Assembly: GCA_019638275.1 (NCBI GenBank)
Contig: JAHBUC010000001.1
Span: 186,001-250,000, forward strand
Direction of reading: 5' to 3'
Source of the DNA: Cyclobacteriaceae bacterium
GTDB taxonomy: Bacteria; Bacteroidota; Bacteroidia; Cytophagales; Cyclobacteriaceae
DNA length: 64,000 bases
A model generated the notes under the pieces. That model saw only the letters and a program-made list of their open reading frames with translations. It was not told where the DNA came from and ran no database searches. Shown one piece after another: positions 1 through 8,354 of this stretch. Numbering within the stretch: position 1 is the stretch's first letter; each line of letters starts with the position of its first letter. A program made the translations under genes and the position numbers.

Positions 1-362
1 ACCTCTGGCGTTTCAGAAAGCCAGCGGGTTTCCTTCGCGAGCAAGCCGAAGCGATTGTTTTTATACAGGATGGCGCTGTATTCACCCAGTTGTTTCCCGT
101 CATCGCGGCCCACGCCAACGTAGGTGTAATCTGGCAATATGCGTATCAGGTCTTCAAGCTGATGGTGAAGGGCTTCCTGGATGCCAATCAGGTCAGGATC
201 GTACTTCTGGATAACATGGGCCACTTTTTGAATGCGGTTTGGCCACGCATTTTCTCCATCATTCGGGTTATCAAACCGGATGTTGTACGACATTACCTTA
301 ACTGATTGTGCGTCCGCCACCTGGCAAATCCCTATCAAAAGAAACAGAATCAATTTACGCAT
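1..362 (-). CDS. Endonuclease/exonuclease/phosphatase family protein (3' part missing)
   Basis: Only the first 120 codons lie in the window, because the gene runs off its left edge. The ATG at 362-360 opens a hydrophobic signal peptide (MRKLILFLLIGICQ..ADAQ), so the product is probably secreted or periplasmic. It is followed by the EEP-fold start KVMSYNIRFDN and by DLIGIQEA, whose Glu is the usual metal-binding residue of the DNase I/sphingomyelinase/phosphatase superfamily. The later catalytic His and Asp motifs are outside the window, so the substrate (nucleic acid, phospholipid or phosphoester) cannot be told. The gene is divergent from the S9 peptidase at 452, with 89 bases between them. 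The family call is firm and the function open. Confidence 0.85.
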   Translation of the reverse strand, partial: MRKLILFLLIGICQVADAQSVKVMSYNIRFDNPNDGENAWPNRIQKVAHVIQKYDPDLIGIQEALHHQLEDLIRILPDYTYVGVGRDDGKQLGEYSAILYKNNRFGLLAKETRWLSETPE

Positions 363-451
363 TTCTAAAAATACATTACCGCTGGTGGATATGCCATGCT
401 GTCGGAAGAAAATAATTGTAATTTAAAGTAGAATTAACCCACTATAATGCT

Positions 452-2368
452 ATGCTAATTAAAAAGGCCATTTACCCATTGGTGTTGCTCCTTTGCCTCG
501 GTGCTTGCAAAACAACCGAAACGGAAGCACCACCCCGACTGTATTCGATTGAACAGTTCATGGATGTGAAAAACATCTACAGTGCCGGGTTTTCCCCGGA
601 TGAGAAAAAACTTCTGCTCGGCTCGAATGAAACCGGTATTTATAACGTGTTTGAATTGGATATTGCTTCAGGTGAACGAAGGCAACTGACCAATTCAACA
701 GAGGAGTCGGTGTTTGCAGCTTCATATTTTCCCAACGATGACCGCATTGTCTATACCAGCGACAAAGGTGGGAATGAGATTGATCACATTTTTGTAAGAA
801 ATCCTGATGGTTCGAGTACTGATATAATCTCAGACTCAGAGGCTAAAGCTAATTTTTACGGATGGAGCCATGATAAGAAACTCATGTACTATGCTTCGAA
901 TAGTCGCGACCCGCGATTTTTTGACCTGTACCGGGTTGATGTAGAAGCTGCCCCTAAAGAAGGAAATGTTTATCCTTCCATGGTGGTGTATCAAAACAAC
1001 GAAGGACTTAACCCCACAGCTATTTCGCGCGACAACCGGTATATCGCATTAGTAAAACCGATTACCACCAATAATTCGGATGTGTACATTCTGGATTCAG
1101 AATCCGGTGAACGTAAGCACATTACTCCACACGAAGGTGATGTGGATTACAGCCCGCAATATTTTTCACCTGACGGAAAGAAGTTGATTTACCTCACCAA
1201 TGAAGGAAGTGAATTCATGTACATTTCCAGTTATGATCTGGCAACCGGTGAGAAAGCCAAAATTGAAGATGCTCCGTGGGATATCATGTACACATATTTG
1301 TCACGCAACGGGAAGTATCGTGTGGTGGCTATCAACAACGATGCCCGCACAGAGATAAAGGTGTACAATGAAGCCGATGGCGGAAAACTGGTTCAGTTGA
1401 AAAATGTTCCGAAAGGAGACATTACGGGGGTAAACATTTCCGACAGTGAGAAGTTGATGACCTTTTATGTGAGTACATCCAAATCGCCCAGTAACTTATA
1501 CCTCTACAACCTGGAAACAGATGAGATTAAACAACTGACCAATACGCTTACTGCTGAAATTAATCCGGATGACCTGGTGGAAGCTACCGTTGTTCGTTTT
1601 AAGTCGTACGATGGATTGGAGATACCGGCTTTATTGTATAAGCCGAAAGGATTGAAGAAAGGGGATAAGGTTCCGGCCCTGGTACAGGTTCATGGTGGAC
1701 CGGGCGGACAAACCCGACTAAACTACAGCAGCAGCTATCAGTACTTTGTTAACCATGGATATGCCATTTTATGTGTGAACAATCGCGGCAGCTCAGGATA
1801 CGGAAAAACCTTTTATGCTGCGGATGATAAAAAGCATGGCGATGTGGATTTGAAAGACTGTATTGCAGGTAAGCAGTATTTACAGACACTTGATTTCGTG
1901 GATACCGACAAAATTGGAATTTATGGTGGCAGCTATGGCGGATATATGGTGATGGCCGCATTGGCCTTTGCTCCTGAAGAATTCGATGTAGGCGTTAACC
2001 TGTATGGGGTTACCAACTGGTTGCGCACGTTGAAGAGTATTCCACCCTGGTGGACATCTTTCCGTGATGCGCTGTATACAGAAATGGGCGATCCTGTGAA
2101 AGATTCAGTGGCCTTGTATAACAAGTCACCTTTATTTCATGCGGATAAGATTACGAAGCCCTTTATTGTTTTACAGGGCAGCAACGACCCACGCGTTTTG
2201 CAGGTGGAATCAGATGAGATTGTGGAAGCGGCCAAAACCAATGGGGTTCCTGTAGAATACGTAATCTTCCCCGATGAGGGACACGGTTGGGTTAAAAAAG
2301 AAAATCAAATAAAATCGGCCGAGTCTATTTTGCAGTTTCTGGATAAAAACCTGAAAGACCAGAAATAG
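452..2368 (+). CDS. S9 family peptidase lipoprotein (acylaminoacyl/dipeptidyl-peptidase type)
   Basis: This 638-residue serine peptidase has an N-terminal lipobox (LCLGAC, lipidated Cys19), so it is expected to be anchored in the cell envelope. Residues of about 35-370 form a WD40-like/TolB-type propeller with repeated YFSPDGKKLIY and FSPDEKKLL blades. The C-terminal third is the alpha/beta-hydrolase domain. The catalytic triad is visible: Ser494 in GGSYGGYM, Asp579 in GSNDPRV and His611 in DEGHGW. The oxyanion region VHGGPGGQ is also present. Family members cut short peptides from the N-terminus, so a role in peptide use is likely; the exact specificity (prolyl, dipeptidyl or acylaminoacyl) cannot be read. 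The gene stands alone and converges on the NifU-domain gene, with a hairpin between them. Confidence 0.93.
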   Translation: MLIKKAIYPLVLLLCLGACKTTETEAPPRLYSIEQFMDVKNIYSAGFSPDEKKLLLGSNETGIYNVFELDIASGERRQLTNSTEESVFAASYFPNDDRIVYTSDKGGNEIDHIFVRNPDGSSTDIISDSEAKANFYGWSHDKKLMYYASNSRDPRFFDLYRVDVEAAPKEGNVYPSMVVYQNNEGLNPTAISRDNRYIALVKPITTNNSDVYILDSESGERKHITPHEGDVDYSPQYFSPDGKKLIYLTNEGSEFMYISSYDLATGEKAKIEDAPWDIMYTYLSRNGKYRVVAINNDARTEIKVYNEADGGKLVQLKNVPKGDITGVNISDSEKLMTFYVSTSKSPSNLYLYNLETDEIKQLTNTLTAEINPDDLVEATVVRFKSYDGLEIPALLYKPKGLKKGDKVPALVQVHGGPGGQTRLNYSSSYQYFVNHGYAILCVNNRGSSGYGKTFYAADDKKHGDVDLKDCIAGKQYLQTLDFVDTDKIGIYGGSYGGYMVMAALAFAPEEFDVGVNLYGVTNWLRTLKSIPPWWTSFRDALYTEMGDPVKDSVALYNKSPLFHADKITKPFIVLQGSNDPRVLQVESDEIVEAAKTNGVPVEYVIFPDEGHGWVKKENQIKSAESILQFLDKNLKDQK

Positions 2369-2376
2369 TGAGTTTC

Positions 2377-2432
2377 GAGATGCGGGTTACGGGTTACGAG
2401 GCTCCAGGCTTTGTAACCCTACCTGGCATCTC
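2377..2432. terminator. Nested inverted repeat between convergent genes
   Basis: GAGATGC (2377-2383) pairs with GCATCTC (2426-2432). Inside it GGGTTAC (2384-2390) pairs with GTAACCC (2413-2419). The GGGTTAC unit is tandemly duplicated. It lies between the stop codons of two convergent genes, so a bidirectional terminator is likely, although no strong T tract follows. Confidence 0.5.
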
Positions 2433-2446
2433 CAAACTTTTCCTTT

Positions 2447-3019
2447 CTAGAATGCTTCAACAGATCTCACCTCACCCGGCATCATGCGGGTAAAAAGGTT
2501 TTCAATACCGGCCTTTAGTGTTACCATAGAGGAGGGACATCCGCTGCATGAGCCTTGTAATTTTACTTTTACGATGCCATCATTAAATGAGTGATAGGTA
2601 ATGGCACCACCATCTTGTTCCACAGCGGGACGGATGTATTCTTCCAGGATTGTTTTTATTTTTTTCACCGTTTCGGTTTCTTCTTCTGCCGGTGCTGATT
2701 CAGCTTCACTCATTTCAATGATAAAGCGACCGGATTCGAGGAATTTCTGGATATGATCTCTGATTACGTTTTGAATCTCCAGCCACTCTACATCTTCACG
2801 CTTGGTAACCGTAATGAAGTTGCTCATGTAGAACACACGGTCAACAAACGGATAGTCGAACAACTCCTGCGCAAGGGGTGCATTGGCAGCACTTTCACGG
2901 GTGGGGAAATCAAAACTCATTCCATCCGGAATCAACATTTCATTCACCACAAATTTCAGTGAATTGGGGTTGGGGTTTGATTCCAGATAAATATGGATGT
3001 GCTTAGGGACTACGTTCAT
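2447..3019 (-). CDS. NifU-domain Fe-S cluster scaffold/carrier (Nfu type)
   Basis: The 190-residue protein has an Nfu N-terminal domain (about residues 8-95) and a C-terminal NifU domain (about 115-190) with the cluster-binding pair Cys158-x-x-Cys161 in GSCSGCPSS. Proteins of this layout bind a 4Fe-4S cluster across a dimer and pass it to apo-enzymes in the cytoplasm. An acidic Glu/Ala linker joins the domains. It is a single gene with its own -7 box (TAAATTTG) 43 bases upstream of the ATG, overlapping the 3' end of the neighbouring symporter gene. Likely clients encoded nearby include the radical SAM protein and QueG; that link is inference. The family call is secure. Confidence 0.92.
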   Translation of the reverse strand: MNVVPKHIHIYLESNPNPNSLKFVVNEMLIPDGMSFDFPTRESAANAPLAQELFDYPFVDRVFYMSNFITVTKREDVEWLEIQNVIRDHIQKFLESGRFIIEMSEAESAPAEEETETVKKIKTILEEYIRPAVEQDGGAITYHSFNDGIVKVKLQGSCSGCPSSMVTLKAGIENLFTRMMPGEVRSVEAF

Positions 3020-3061
3020 GCCTGAAATTTCGCTTTAGTATGTCAATAAAACAGTGTGGTG

Positions 3062-3069
3062 CAAATTTA
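3062..3069 (-). promoter_or_regulatory. Promoter -7 box for the Nfu gene
   Basis: The minus strand reads TAAATTTG, an exact match to the Bacteroidota TAnnTTTG element. It predicts transcription starting near 3056 and a leader of about 37 bases. No convincing -33 TTTG was found at the usual spacing. Confidence 0.5.
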
Positions 3070-4365
3070 GTTCATTGCAGGCTCTTTTCGAAAACCGTCT
3101 TCGGTGGTCGCCACCACACTGGCCACAACAGTATCACCGGTAATGTTTACGATGGTGCGGCACATATCGAGCGGTCGATCGATGGCAATGATAAGCGCCA
3201 ATCCTTCCGGTGAAACCCCAATCGCGCCAAGCACAATTACAAGGGTAATCAATCCGGCACTGGGTACAGCTGCAGCGCCAATAGAGGATAGGGTTGCGGT
3301 AAGAACAATCATCAGTTGATCAGCAAGGGTCAGATCGTGACCAAAGGCCTGCGCAATGAACACAGCTGTAACCGCCTGATGGATACTGGTACCATCCATG
3401 TTAATGGTGGCGCCAAGCGGAAGGACAAAACTGGTAATCTCTTCTTTAATGCCCAGGTTTTTTTCAGCACACTCCATCGTAACCGGCAAGGTGGCCGCGC
3501 TGGAACTAGTGGAGAACGCCATGATTTGTGCAGGAATAATGCCTTTTAGAAATTGTTTGTACTTGATGTGTGTGAACATCCGCATCACCAGCGGGTAGAT
3601 GACAAGAATCATTAGTGCAAGGCTGAGCAATACCGTTATGGCATACACACCAAGCGCACTGAATAACTCCAATGCCTGTTTCGGATCATCACCGGCAAAA
3701 TCTACGATCAGTGCACCGATCAATGCAAAAACACCAAGAGGCGCATAATGCATCACTATGTCCACGATCTTTAAAATGATTTCATTTACACCGTCAAAGA
3801 ATCCTTTAACATAAATTCCTTTCTGCTCAGGAATCATGATCAATGCAATACCAAATAGAATAGCAAAGAAAATCACTTGAAGCATGTTGCGGTTCGAGCT
3901 CATGGAACCAAAAATGTTTTCGGGAACGATGTCAACAATCACTTGCAACGGGCCGGATTCTTTTAGTTTTTGTGCATCGGTTACTTTCAAGTTGGCATCT
4001 TTTGCGTACTTCTCTGAAAGTTCAACTTGCTTTTCTTTGGAAAGAAAATTTCCAGGCTTAATGGTATTTACGGCCACCAATCCAACAACGATGGCTATAA
4101 CTGTCGTGATCAGATAAAAACTCATCGTCTTGCCGCCTATGCGCGAGAGTTTTGAAATGTCTTTCAGGTTTGATACACCGCTGATCAAGGATACAAGAAT
4201 CAACGGAATAGCGATCAGCTTTAACAGGTTTATGAAGATGGTTCCGAATGGTTTTACCCAATCGGAAATAAAGGGTCCCCAGTGTAAAAAGATGGAAACT
4301 AATCCGAGCACAATGCCCAAAAACATCCCAATAAAAATGCGGATGTGTAGCGGAATTTTCTTCAT
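3067..4365 (-). CDS. Dicarboxylate/amino acid:cation symporter (DAACS family)
   Basis: The start was set at the ATG at 4365 (MKKIPLHIRIFIGM), because 16 upstream codons do not resemble the family and precede the first membrane segment. The product has 432 residues and about eight hydrophobic segments plus re-entrant loops, as in GltP/GltPh. The serine-rich motif AFSTSSSAATLP and the substrate/Na+ motif GATINMDGTSIHQ are intact, as is the C-terminal DRPLDMCRTIVNITGD with the substrate-contacting Asp and Arg. It should import glutamate, aspartate or C4-dicarboxylates with Na+ or H+. It lies directly downstream of a close paralog in the same direction, which suggests tandem duplication. Which substrate each one prefers cannot be read from the sequence. 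Confidence 0.93.
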   Translation of the reverse strand: MKKIPLHIRIFIGMFLGIVLGLVSIFLHWGPFISDWVKPFGTIFINLLKLIAIPLILVSLISGVSNLKDISKLSRIGGKTMSFYLITTVIAIVVGLVAVNTIKPGNFLSKEKQVELSEKYAKDANLKVTDAQKLKESGPLQVIVDIVPENIFGSMSSNRNMLQVIFFAILFGIALIMIPEQKGIYVKGFFDGVNEIILKIVDIVMHYAPLGVFALIGALIVDFAGDDPKQALELFSALGVYAITVLLSLALMILVIYPLVMRMFTHIKYKQFLKGIIPAQIMAFSTSSSAATLPVTMECAEKNLGIKEEITSFVLPLGATINMDGTSIHQAVTAVFIAQAFGHDLTLADQLMIVLTATLSSIGAAAVPSAGLITLVIVLGAIGVSPEGLALIIAIDRPLDMCRTIVNITGDTVVASVVATTEDGFRKEPAMN

Positions 4366-4435
4366 AATGCAATAGCCAAATCTTCGCAATTTATGGGAAT
4401 GCGACTTAAACAAAATACCGTTCGCAGGATTTTAT

Positions 4436-5725
4436 TTATGCTTGATCAAGTTCTGCCGGAGGCGTTTCCATTAATTCACCCTCCGTTCCGGCTATTACAC
4501 TGGCTACGGTAGAATCACCGGTAATGTTTACAACGGTGCGTAGCATATCCAGGGGTCTGTCGACAGCCAGAATTAGTGCCAGCCCGGTAGGATCAAGGCC
4601 CACGGCTTCCAGCACAATAATGAGCATGATAATGCCCGCACCCGGTACAGCGGCTGCCCCAATAGAGGAAAGTACGGCCGTCATTAATATGGTAAGTTGC
4701 TGGCCGAGTGTTAAATCCAATCCAAATGCCTGTGCAATAAAAACAGCCGATACACCCTGGTGAATACTGGTGCCGTCCATGTTAATCGTTGCGCCTAACG
4801 GTAATACAAAGCTGGAAACTTCTTCTGAGATACCGAGGTTCTTTTCTGCGCAATCAATGGTAACCGGAAGTGTGGCAGCGCTTGAACTGGTTGAGAAAGC
4901 CAATACCTGTGCCGGAAGTATGCCTTTGATGAACCGTGCATACGGCATATTGGTGAAAGCTTTTAAAATGAGTGGATAAGTAATGAATACCATCATTGCC
5001 AATCCCAACACAACGTTCAGGCTATACACGCCCAGTGCCTTCATTAATTGTGTATCAATATTCAGACTGGCCAGTAAGGCAAACACACCAATCGGTGCAA
5101 AGCGCATGATCATGTCAACAATTTTCAGGATCACTTCATTGGCGCCATCAAAGAATGATTTTACCGGTCTGATTTTATCGGGTTTGGCCAAAATCATGGC
5201 CACACCAAACAACATGGCGAAGAAAATGATCTGCAACATGTTGGAGTTGTTCGACATGGCACCAAAAACATTTTCAGGCACTATATCTACCAGAACTTGT
5301 AGCGGGCCATCGTCCTTAACATCATGTGCAGAAGAGATGCGTGAGCCGATATCCGATGCGTATGCCTTGCTTAACTCCTCCCGCTTTTCGGGAGAAAGAA
5401 ATTTTCCTGGTTTGATAACGTTCACCAATACCAATCCTATGGTAACCGCGATTACTGTTGTAGCAAGGTATAGCCCAATGGTGCGACCGCCAATACGGGA
5501 AAGCTTCGAGATGTCAGAAAGATTGGAGATGCCGTCAATCAGCGAAAAAATGATGAGCGGAATGGCTATGAGTTTTAATCCGTTGATGAAGATGGTTCCC
5601 CACGGTTTAATCCAATTGTTGGTAAATTCGATTAGTCCCAATCCTTCAGCGCTAAAGCCCCAGATCATGCCCAGCGCCATGCCAATGAGAATTTTACCGT
5701 AAAGGGGAATACGTTTAAACTTCAT
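4436..5725 (-). CDS. Dicarboxylate/amino acid:cation symporter (DAACS family), paralog
   Basis: This 429-residue paralog of the next gene shares all key motifs: AFSTSSSAATLP, GATINMDGTSIHQG and DRPLDMLRTVVNITGD. It has the same membrane layout and is expected to be a trimeric inner-membrane symporter for acidic amino acids or dicarboxylates. The two genes point the same way with 70 bases between this stop and the next ATG, so co-transcription is possible. They differ most in the extracellular loop before the VDIVPENVFG segment and in the C-terminal tail (here ELMETPPAELDQA). Divergence in those places fits a duplicated pair with altered substrate or regulation, but this is inference. Confidence 0.93.
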   Translation of the reverse strand: MKFKRIPLYGKILIGMALGMIWGFSAEGLGLIEFTNNWIKPWGTIFINGLKLIAIPLIIFSLIDGISNLSDISKLSRIGGRTIGLYLATTVIAVTIGLVLVNVIKPGKFLSPEKREELSKAYASDIGSRISSAHDVKDDGPLQVLVDIVPENVFGAMSNNSNMLQIIFFAMLFGVAMILAKPDKIRPVKSFFDGANEVILKIVDMIMRFAPIGVFALLASLNIDTQLMKALGVYSLNVVLGLAMMVFITYPLILKAFTNMPYARFIKGILPAQVLAFSTSSSAATLPVTIDCAEKNLGISEEVSSFVLPLGATINMDGTSIHQGVSAVFIAQAFGLDLTLGQQLTILMTAVLSSIGAAAVPGAGIIMLIIVLEAVGLDPTGLALILAVDRPLDMLRTVVNITGDSTVASVIAGTEGELMETPPAELDQA

Positions 5726-5794
5726 GGCCTAAAAATAAGAGTATTTACAAAAGATGCACCCCCTAATTTGTATTAATGGGCACGTTGGAGCAGT

Positions 5795-7210
5795 TTACCA
5801 ACTGCTGCTCGCACCACCGCCACCGGAGTCACCGCCACCCCAACTGCCACCACTGTCGCTTGAGGATGAGGAACTGCTGTCACTACCCGATGAGGAAGAC
5901 ATGACCAGCATGGGGATGATGAATTTATCGATGTGGTGATGGCCACAATGCATGCAGGTGCGTTCTTCTTCGCCATATCCATCAGCGCTGTAGGTAGCAC
6001 GTTCTATTGTTCGTCTGGCACCGAAGTGATAGGTTAAAAAGCTGCATTTCGGACAATGCGTGAATTTTGATTTTTTAGTTGGATACCGAAGAATTTCAAT
6101 TGATCCGCAAGAATTGCATTTCCATACATCATAATCGATTGTACCCACTTTCTCTTCCGTTATTTGTCCTTCTTTTAAAAATTCATCTTCCTGCGCTTCT
6201 GAAAGTTTTGTGGTTGAGGCTTTGCATTTTTTGCACGTGCGCGGATGGTTTCGGAAACTGTTTCGTTTGCTTCGAAATAATGGATACAGCAAAATCATGG
6301 GCAGCGGAAAAAATACTGCGGCCAGTATCCAGTACACTTTTTGCCCGTTCATAAAGTTGTAGGCATCCTGCTGCTGGCCACTCAATACAAACTTTTTCCC
6401 GATAGCTGTTGCCCGGAGATAACGTTCAATAAACCACACGATAACAAGCGTGTAAAGGGCTGCCAGAAAAATTGAAAAGGGCCACTTCAGGTTGTACGCA
6501 ACAAAGAATACGGCCAATGGTAAGGCAAAGTAAAGAAGCAGCCAATGTAAACGTGTTATGGTTACCCTGGGATAGTCAGGCGAAGGTTTGAATTTTCCAG
6601 AGAGAGCCAGCATTAGAAAAAACACAAGGGCAACAACTGCGTACAAACCGCCCATGGCTATGTACGCGTAATGATCCTGCGAGGTATCTCGCGCAAACAA
6701 CTCTTCAATGGCTTCAGGTTTGGAAAGAATAGAAACCGTGGCCTCAATGCCGCGAAGCATGCCGGTATTATAATCACCTTCTTTGAAGTATGGTACCATG
6801 AAACGCTGTTGGATGCGCTTGCAGGTAGCATCGGGCAAAACACCCTCAACTCCATAGCCAGTATGAAACCGTATGGTGCGCTGATCCATGATAAACAGGA
6901 TCAACAATCCATTGTCGTTACTCGCTTGCCCGATTCCCCAATACCGAAAAAGACGTTGTGCAAAATCAACGTGATCTTCTTCCCCGATGGAAGGGAGCAT
7001 GACAACCGCCACCTCTGCTGTAGCAGCTTTTTCCAAATCGCCCAGCATTTGATTGATGCGGCTTACTGTGGTGTCGTGTAAAATTTTTGTTGGATCACTA
7101 ACGTAGCTGTTGTTAATCAGCTTGGTATTGGGTACAGTTTGAACTGTATACACTTGGGCGAACACCGACAGCGAAGCGCATGTCAGCATCAGGAGTAAAA
7201 TGTTTTTCAT
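5795..7210 (-). CDS. TPM-domain membrane protein with Cys-rich and Ser/Gly-rich C-terminus
   Basis: The 471-residue protein starts with a signal peptide (MKNILLLMLTCASLSVFAQ). A TPM domain (about residues 30-160; YgcG/Psb32-like) follows, with the family core AEVAVVMLPSI and GLLILFIMDQRTIRFHTGYGVEG. Membrane segments lie near residues 185-210 and 225-265, with another pair near 290-315. Next come paired cysteines in CKKCKAS, CNSCGS, CPKCSF and CMHCGHH, which look like two zinc ribbons. The end is a low-complexity Ser/Gly tail typical of TPM proteins. TPM domains in other organisms assist photosystem II repair or respiratory complexes or act as phosphatases; the role here is unknown. Its ATG at 7210 directly abuts the aroC stop, so it is probably co-transcribed with aroC. 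Confidence 0.85.
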   Translation of the reverse strand: MKNILLLMLTCASLSVFAQVYTVQTVPNTKLINNSYVSDPTKILHDTTVSRINQMLGDLEKAATAEVAVVMLPSIGEEDHVDFAQRLFRYWGIGQASNDNGLLILFIMDQRTIRFHTGYGVEGVLPDATCKRIQQRFMVPYFKEGDYNTGMLRGIEATVSILSKPEAIEELFARDTSQDHYAYIAMGGLYAVVALVFFLMLALSGKFKPSPDYPRVTITRLHWLLLYFALPLAVFFVAYNLKWPFSIFLAALYTLVIVWFIERYLRATAIGKKFVLSGQQQDAYNFMNGQKVYWILAAVFFPLPMILLYPLFRSKRNSFRNHPRTCKKCKASTTKLSEAQEDEFLKEGQITEEKVGTIDYDVWKCNSCGSIEILRYPTKKSKFTHCPKCSFLTYHFGARRTIERATYSADGYGEEERTCMHCGHHHIDKFIIPMLVMSSSSGSDSSSSSSSDSGGSWGGGDSGGGGASSSW

Positions 7211-8281
7211 TTATATCCGCGAAACTTTTGCGCGCAGCAGAAAATCGGCTAACACCAGGGCGGCCATGGCTTCAACAATCGGTACGGCTCGTGGTACAAC
7301 GCACGGGTCGTGTCTTCCCTTGCCGCTTACCGATACTTCGTTTCCTTCTTTATCTACACTTTGTTGATCCTGCATGATGGTGGCTACAGGTTTAAAGGCC
7401 ACATTGAAATAAATGTCTTCACCGTTACTGATGCCACCTTGAACACCCCCTGAGTGATTGGTTTTTGTTCTGACCTTGCCGCCTTCGTGTACAAACTCAT
7501 CGTTGTGTTGCGATCCGGTTAAGGTGGTTCCTTCGAAGCCACTTCCATATTCAAAACCCTTTACGGCATTGATACTCAACATGGCTTTGCCAAGTTCGGC
7601 ATGAAGTTTATCAAACACGGGTTCGCCCAATCCAACGGGAGTATTTTTAATAACGCAAGTCACTATGCCTCCAATCGTGTCGCGGTTCAAACGTGTTTCG
7701 TCAATCAGGGCAATCATTTTTTCGGCTGTTGCCGGATCAGGACAGCGTACGATGTTATCTTCTGTTTTGGAAAGATCAAGTTGCGTATAGAATGGCGCCT
7801 GAATAGAACCAACTTTCGAAACGTAAGCACGAATGTCAATGGATTCTTTTCTCAGCAATAATTTAGCAATGGCACCGGCTGCCACGCGTGCGGCTGTCTC
7901 GCGCGCAGAACTTCTTCCGCCACCACGGTAGTCGCGCAAACCGTATTTTGTCTCGTATGTGTAATCGGCATGCGAAGGACGAAAGGTGTTTTCAAGATGG
8001 CTGTAATCTTTGCTGCGCTGATCCTGATTTTCGATTACAAGAGCAATGGGTGCCCCAGTGGATTTTCCTTCAAATACACCACTCAGAATTTTGAATGTAT
8101 CCGCTTCTTTGCGTTGGGTGGTAATTTTGGACTGGCCGGGTTTTCTGCGATCGAGTTCAGATTGGATAAATGCTTCATCAATGTCAAGTCCGGCCGGACA
8201 TCCGTCAATAGTCGCGCCAATCGCCAGGCCGTGCGATTCGCCAAAGGTGGTGATCCGAAAAAGTTTGCCGTAAGTATTCAT
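7211..8281 (-). CDS. aroC: Chorismate synthase
   Basis: Chorismate synthase converts 5-enolpyruvylshikimate-3-phosphate to chorismate with reduced FMN, the last common step to the aromatic amino acids and folate. The start was set at the ATG at 8281 ([18 protein letters not shown]), which fits the family N-terminus; five extra codons upstream are unlikely. The 356-residue product carries the signatures [19 protein letters not shown] and [12 protein letters not shown], and the C-terminal block [18 protein letters not shown]. Length is normal. The TPM gene follows with no gap. An AT-rich inverted repeat separates it from batD upstream. Confidence 0.97.
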   Translation of the reverse strand: MNTYGKLFRITTFGESHGLAIGATIDGCPAGLDIDEAFIQSELDRRKPGQSKITTQRKEADTFKILSGVFEGKSTGAPIALVIENQDQRSKDYSHLENTFRPSHADYTYETKYGLRDYRGGGRSSARETAARVAAGAIAKLLLRKESIDIRAYVSKVGSIQAPFYTQLDLSKTEDNIVRCPDPATAEKMIALIDETRLNRDTIGGIVTCVIKNTPVGLGEPVFDKLHAELGKAMLSINAVKGFEYGSGFEGTTLTGSQHNDEFVHEGGKVRTKTNHSGGVQGGISNGEDIYFNVAFKPVATIMQDQQSVDKEGNEVSVSGKGRHDPCVVPRAVPIVEAMAALVLADFLLRAKVSRI

Positions 8282-8282
8282 G

Positions 8283-8354
8283 AATTCAAAAATCAATATT
8301 CAAAATTTATTGGACGGGTTCAAAGTTTTAGACTTTGAATCTTGAATTTTGAAT
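8283..8354. repeat. AT-rich inverted repeat between batD and aroC
   Basis: TTCAAAGT (8319-8326) pairs with ACTTTGAA (8332-8339) around a five-base loop. Outside it, AATTCAAAAATC near 8283 pairs imperfectly with GAATTTTGAATT ending at 8354. The unit fills the whole gap between the two genes and touches the batD stop. It may act as a transcription brake or be a dispersed genomic repeat. Confidence 0.5.

Noticed and set aside
4983-5702. A 239-codon open frame on the plus strand
   Set aside because: It is antisense to the second DAACS symporter, is shaped by the codon use of that gene, and has no family-like motif.
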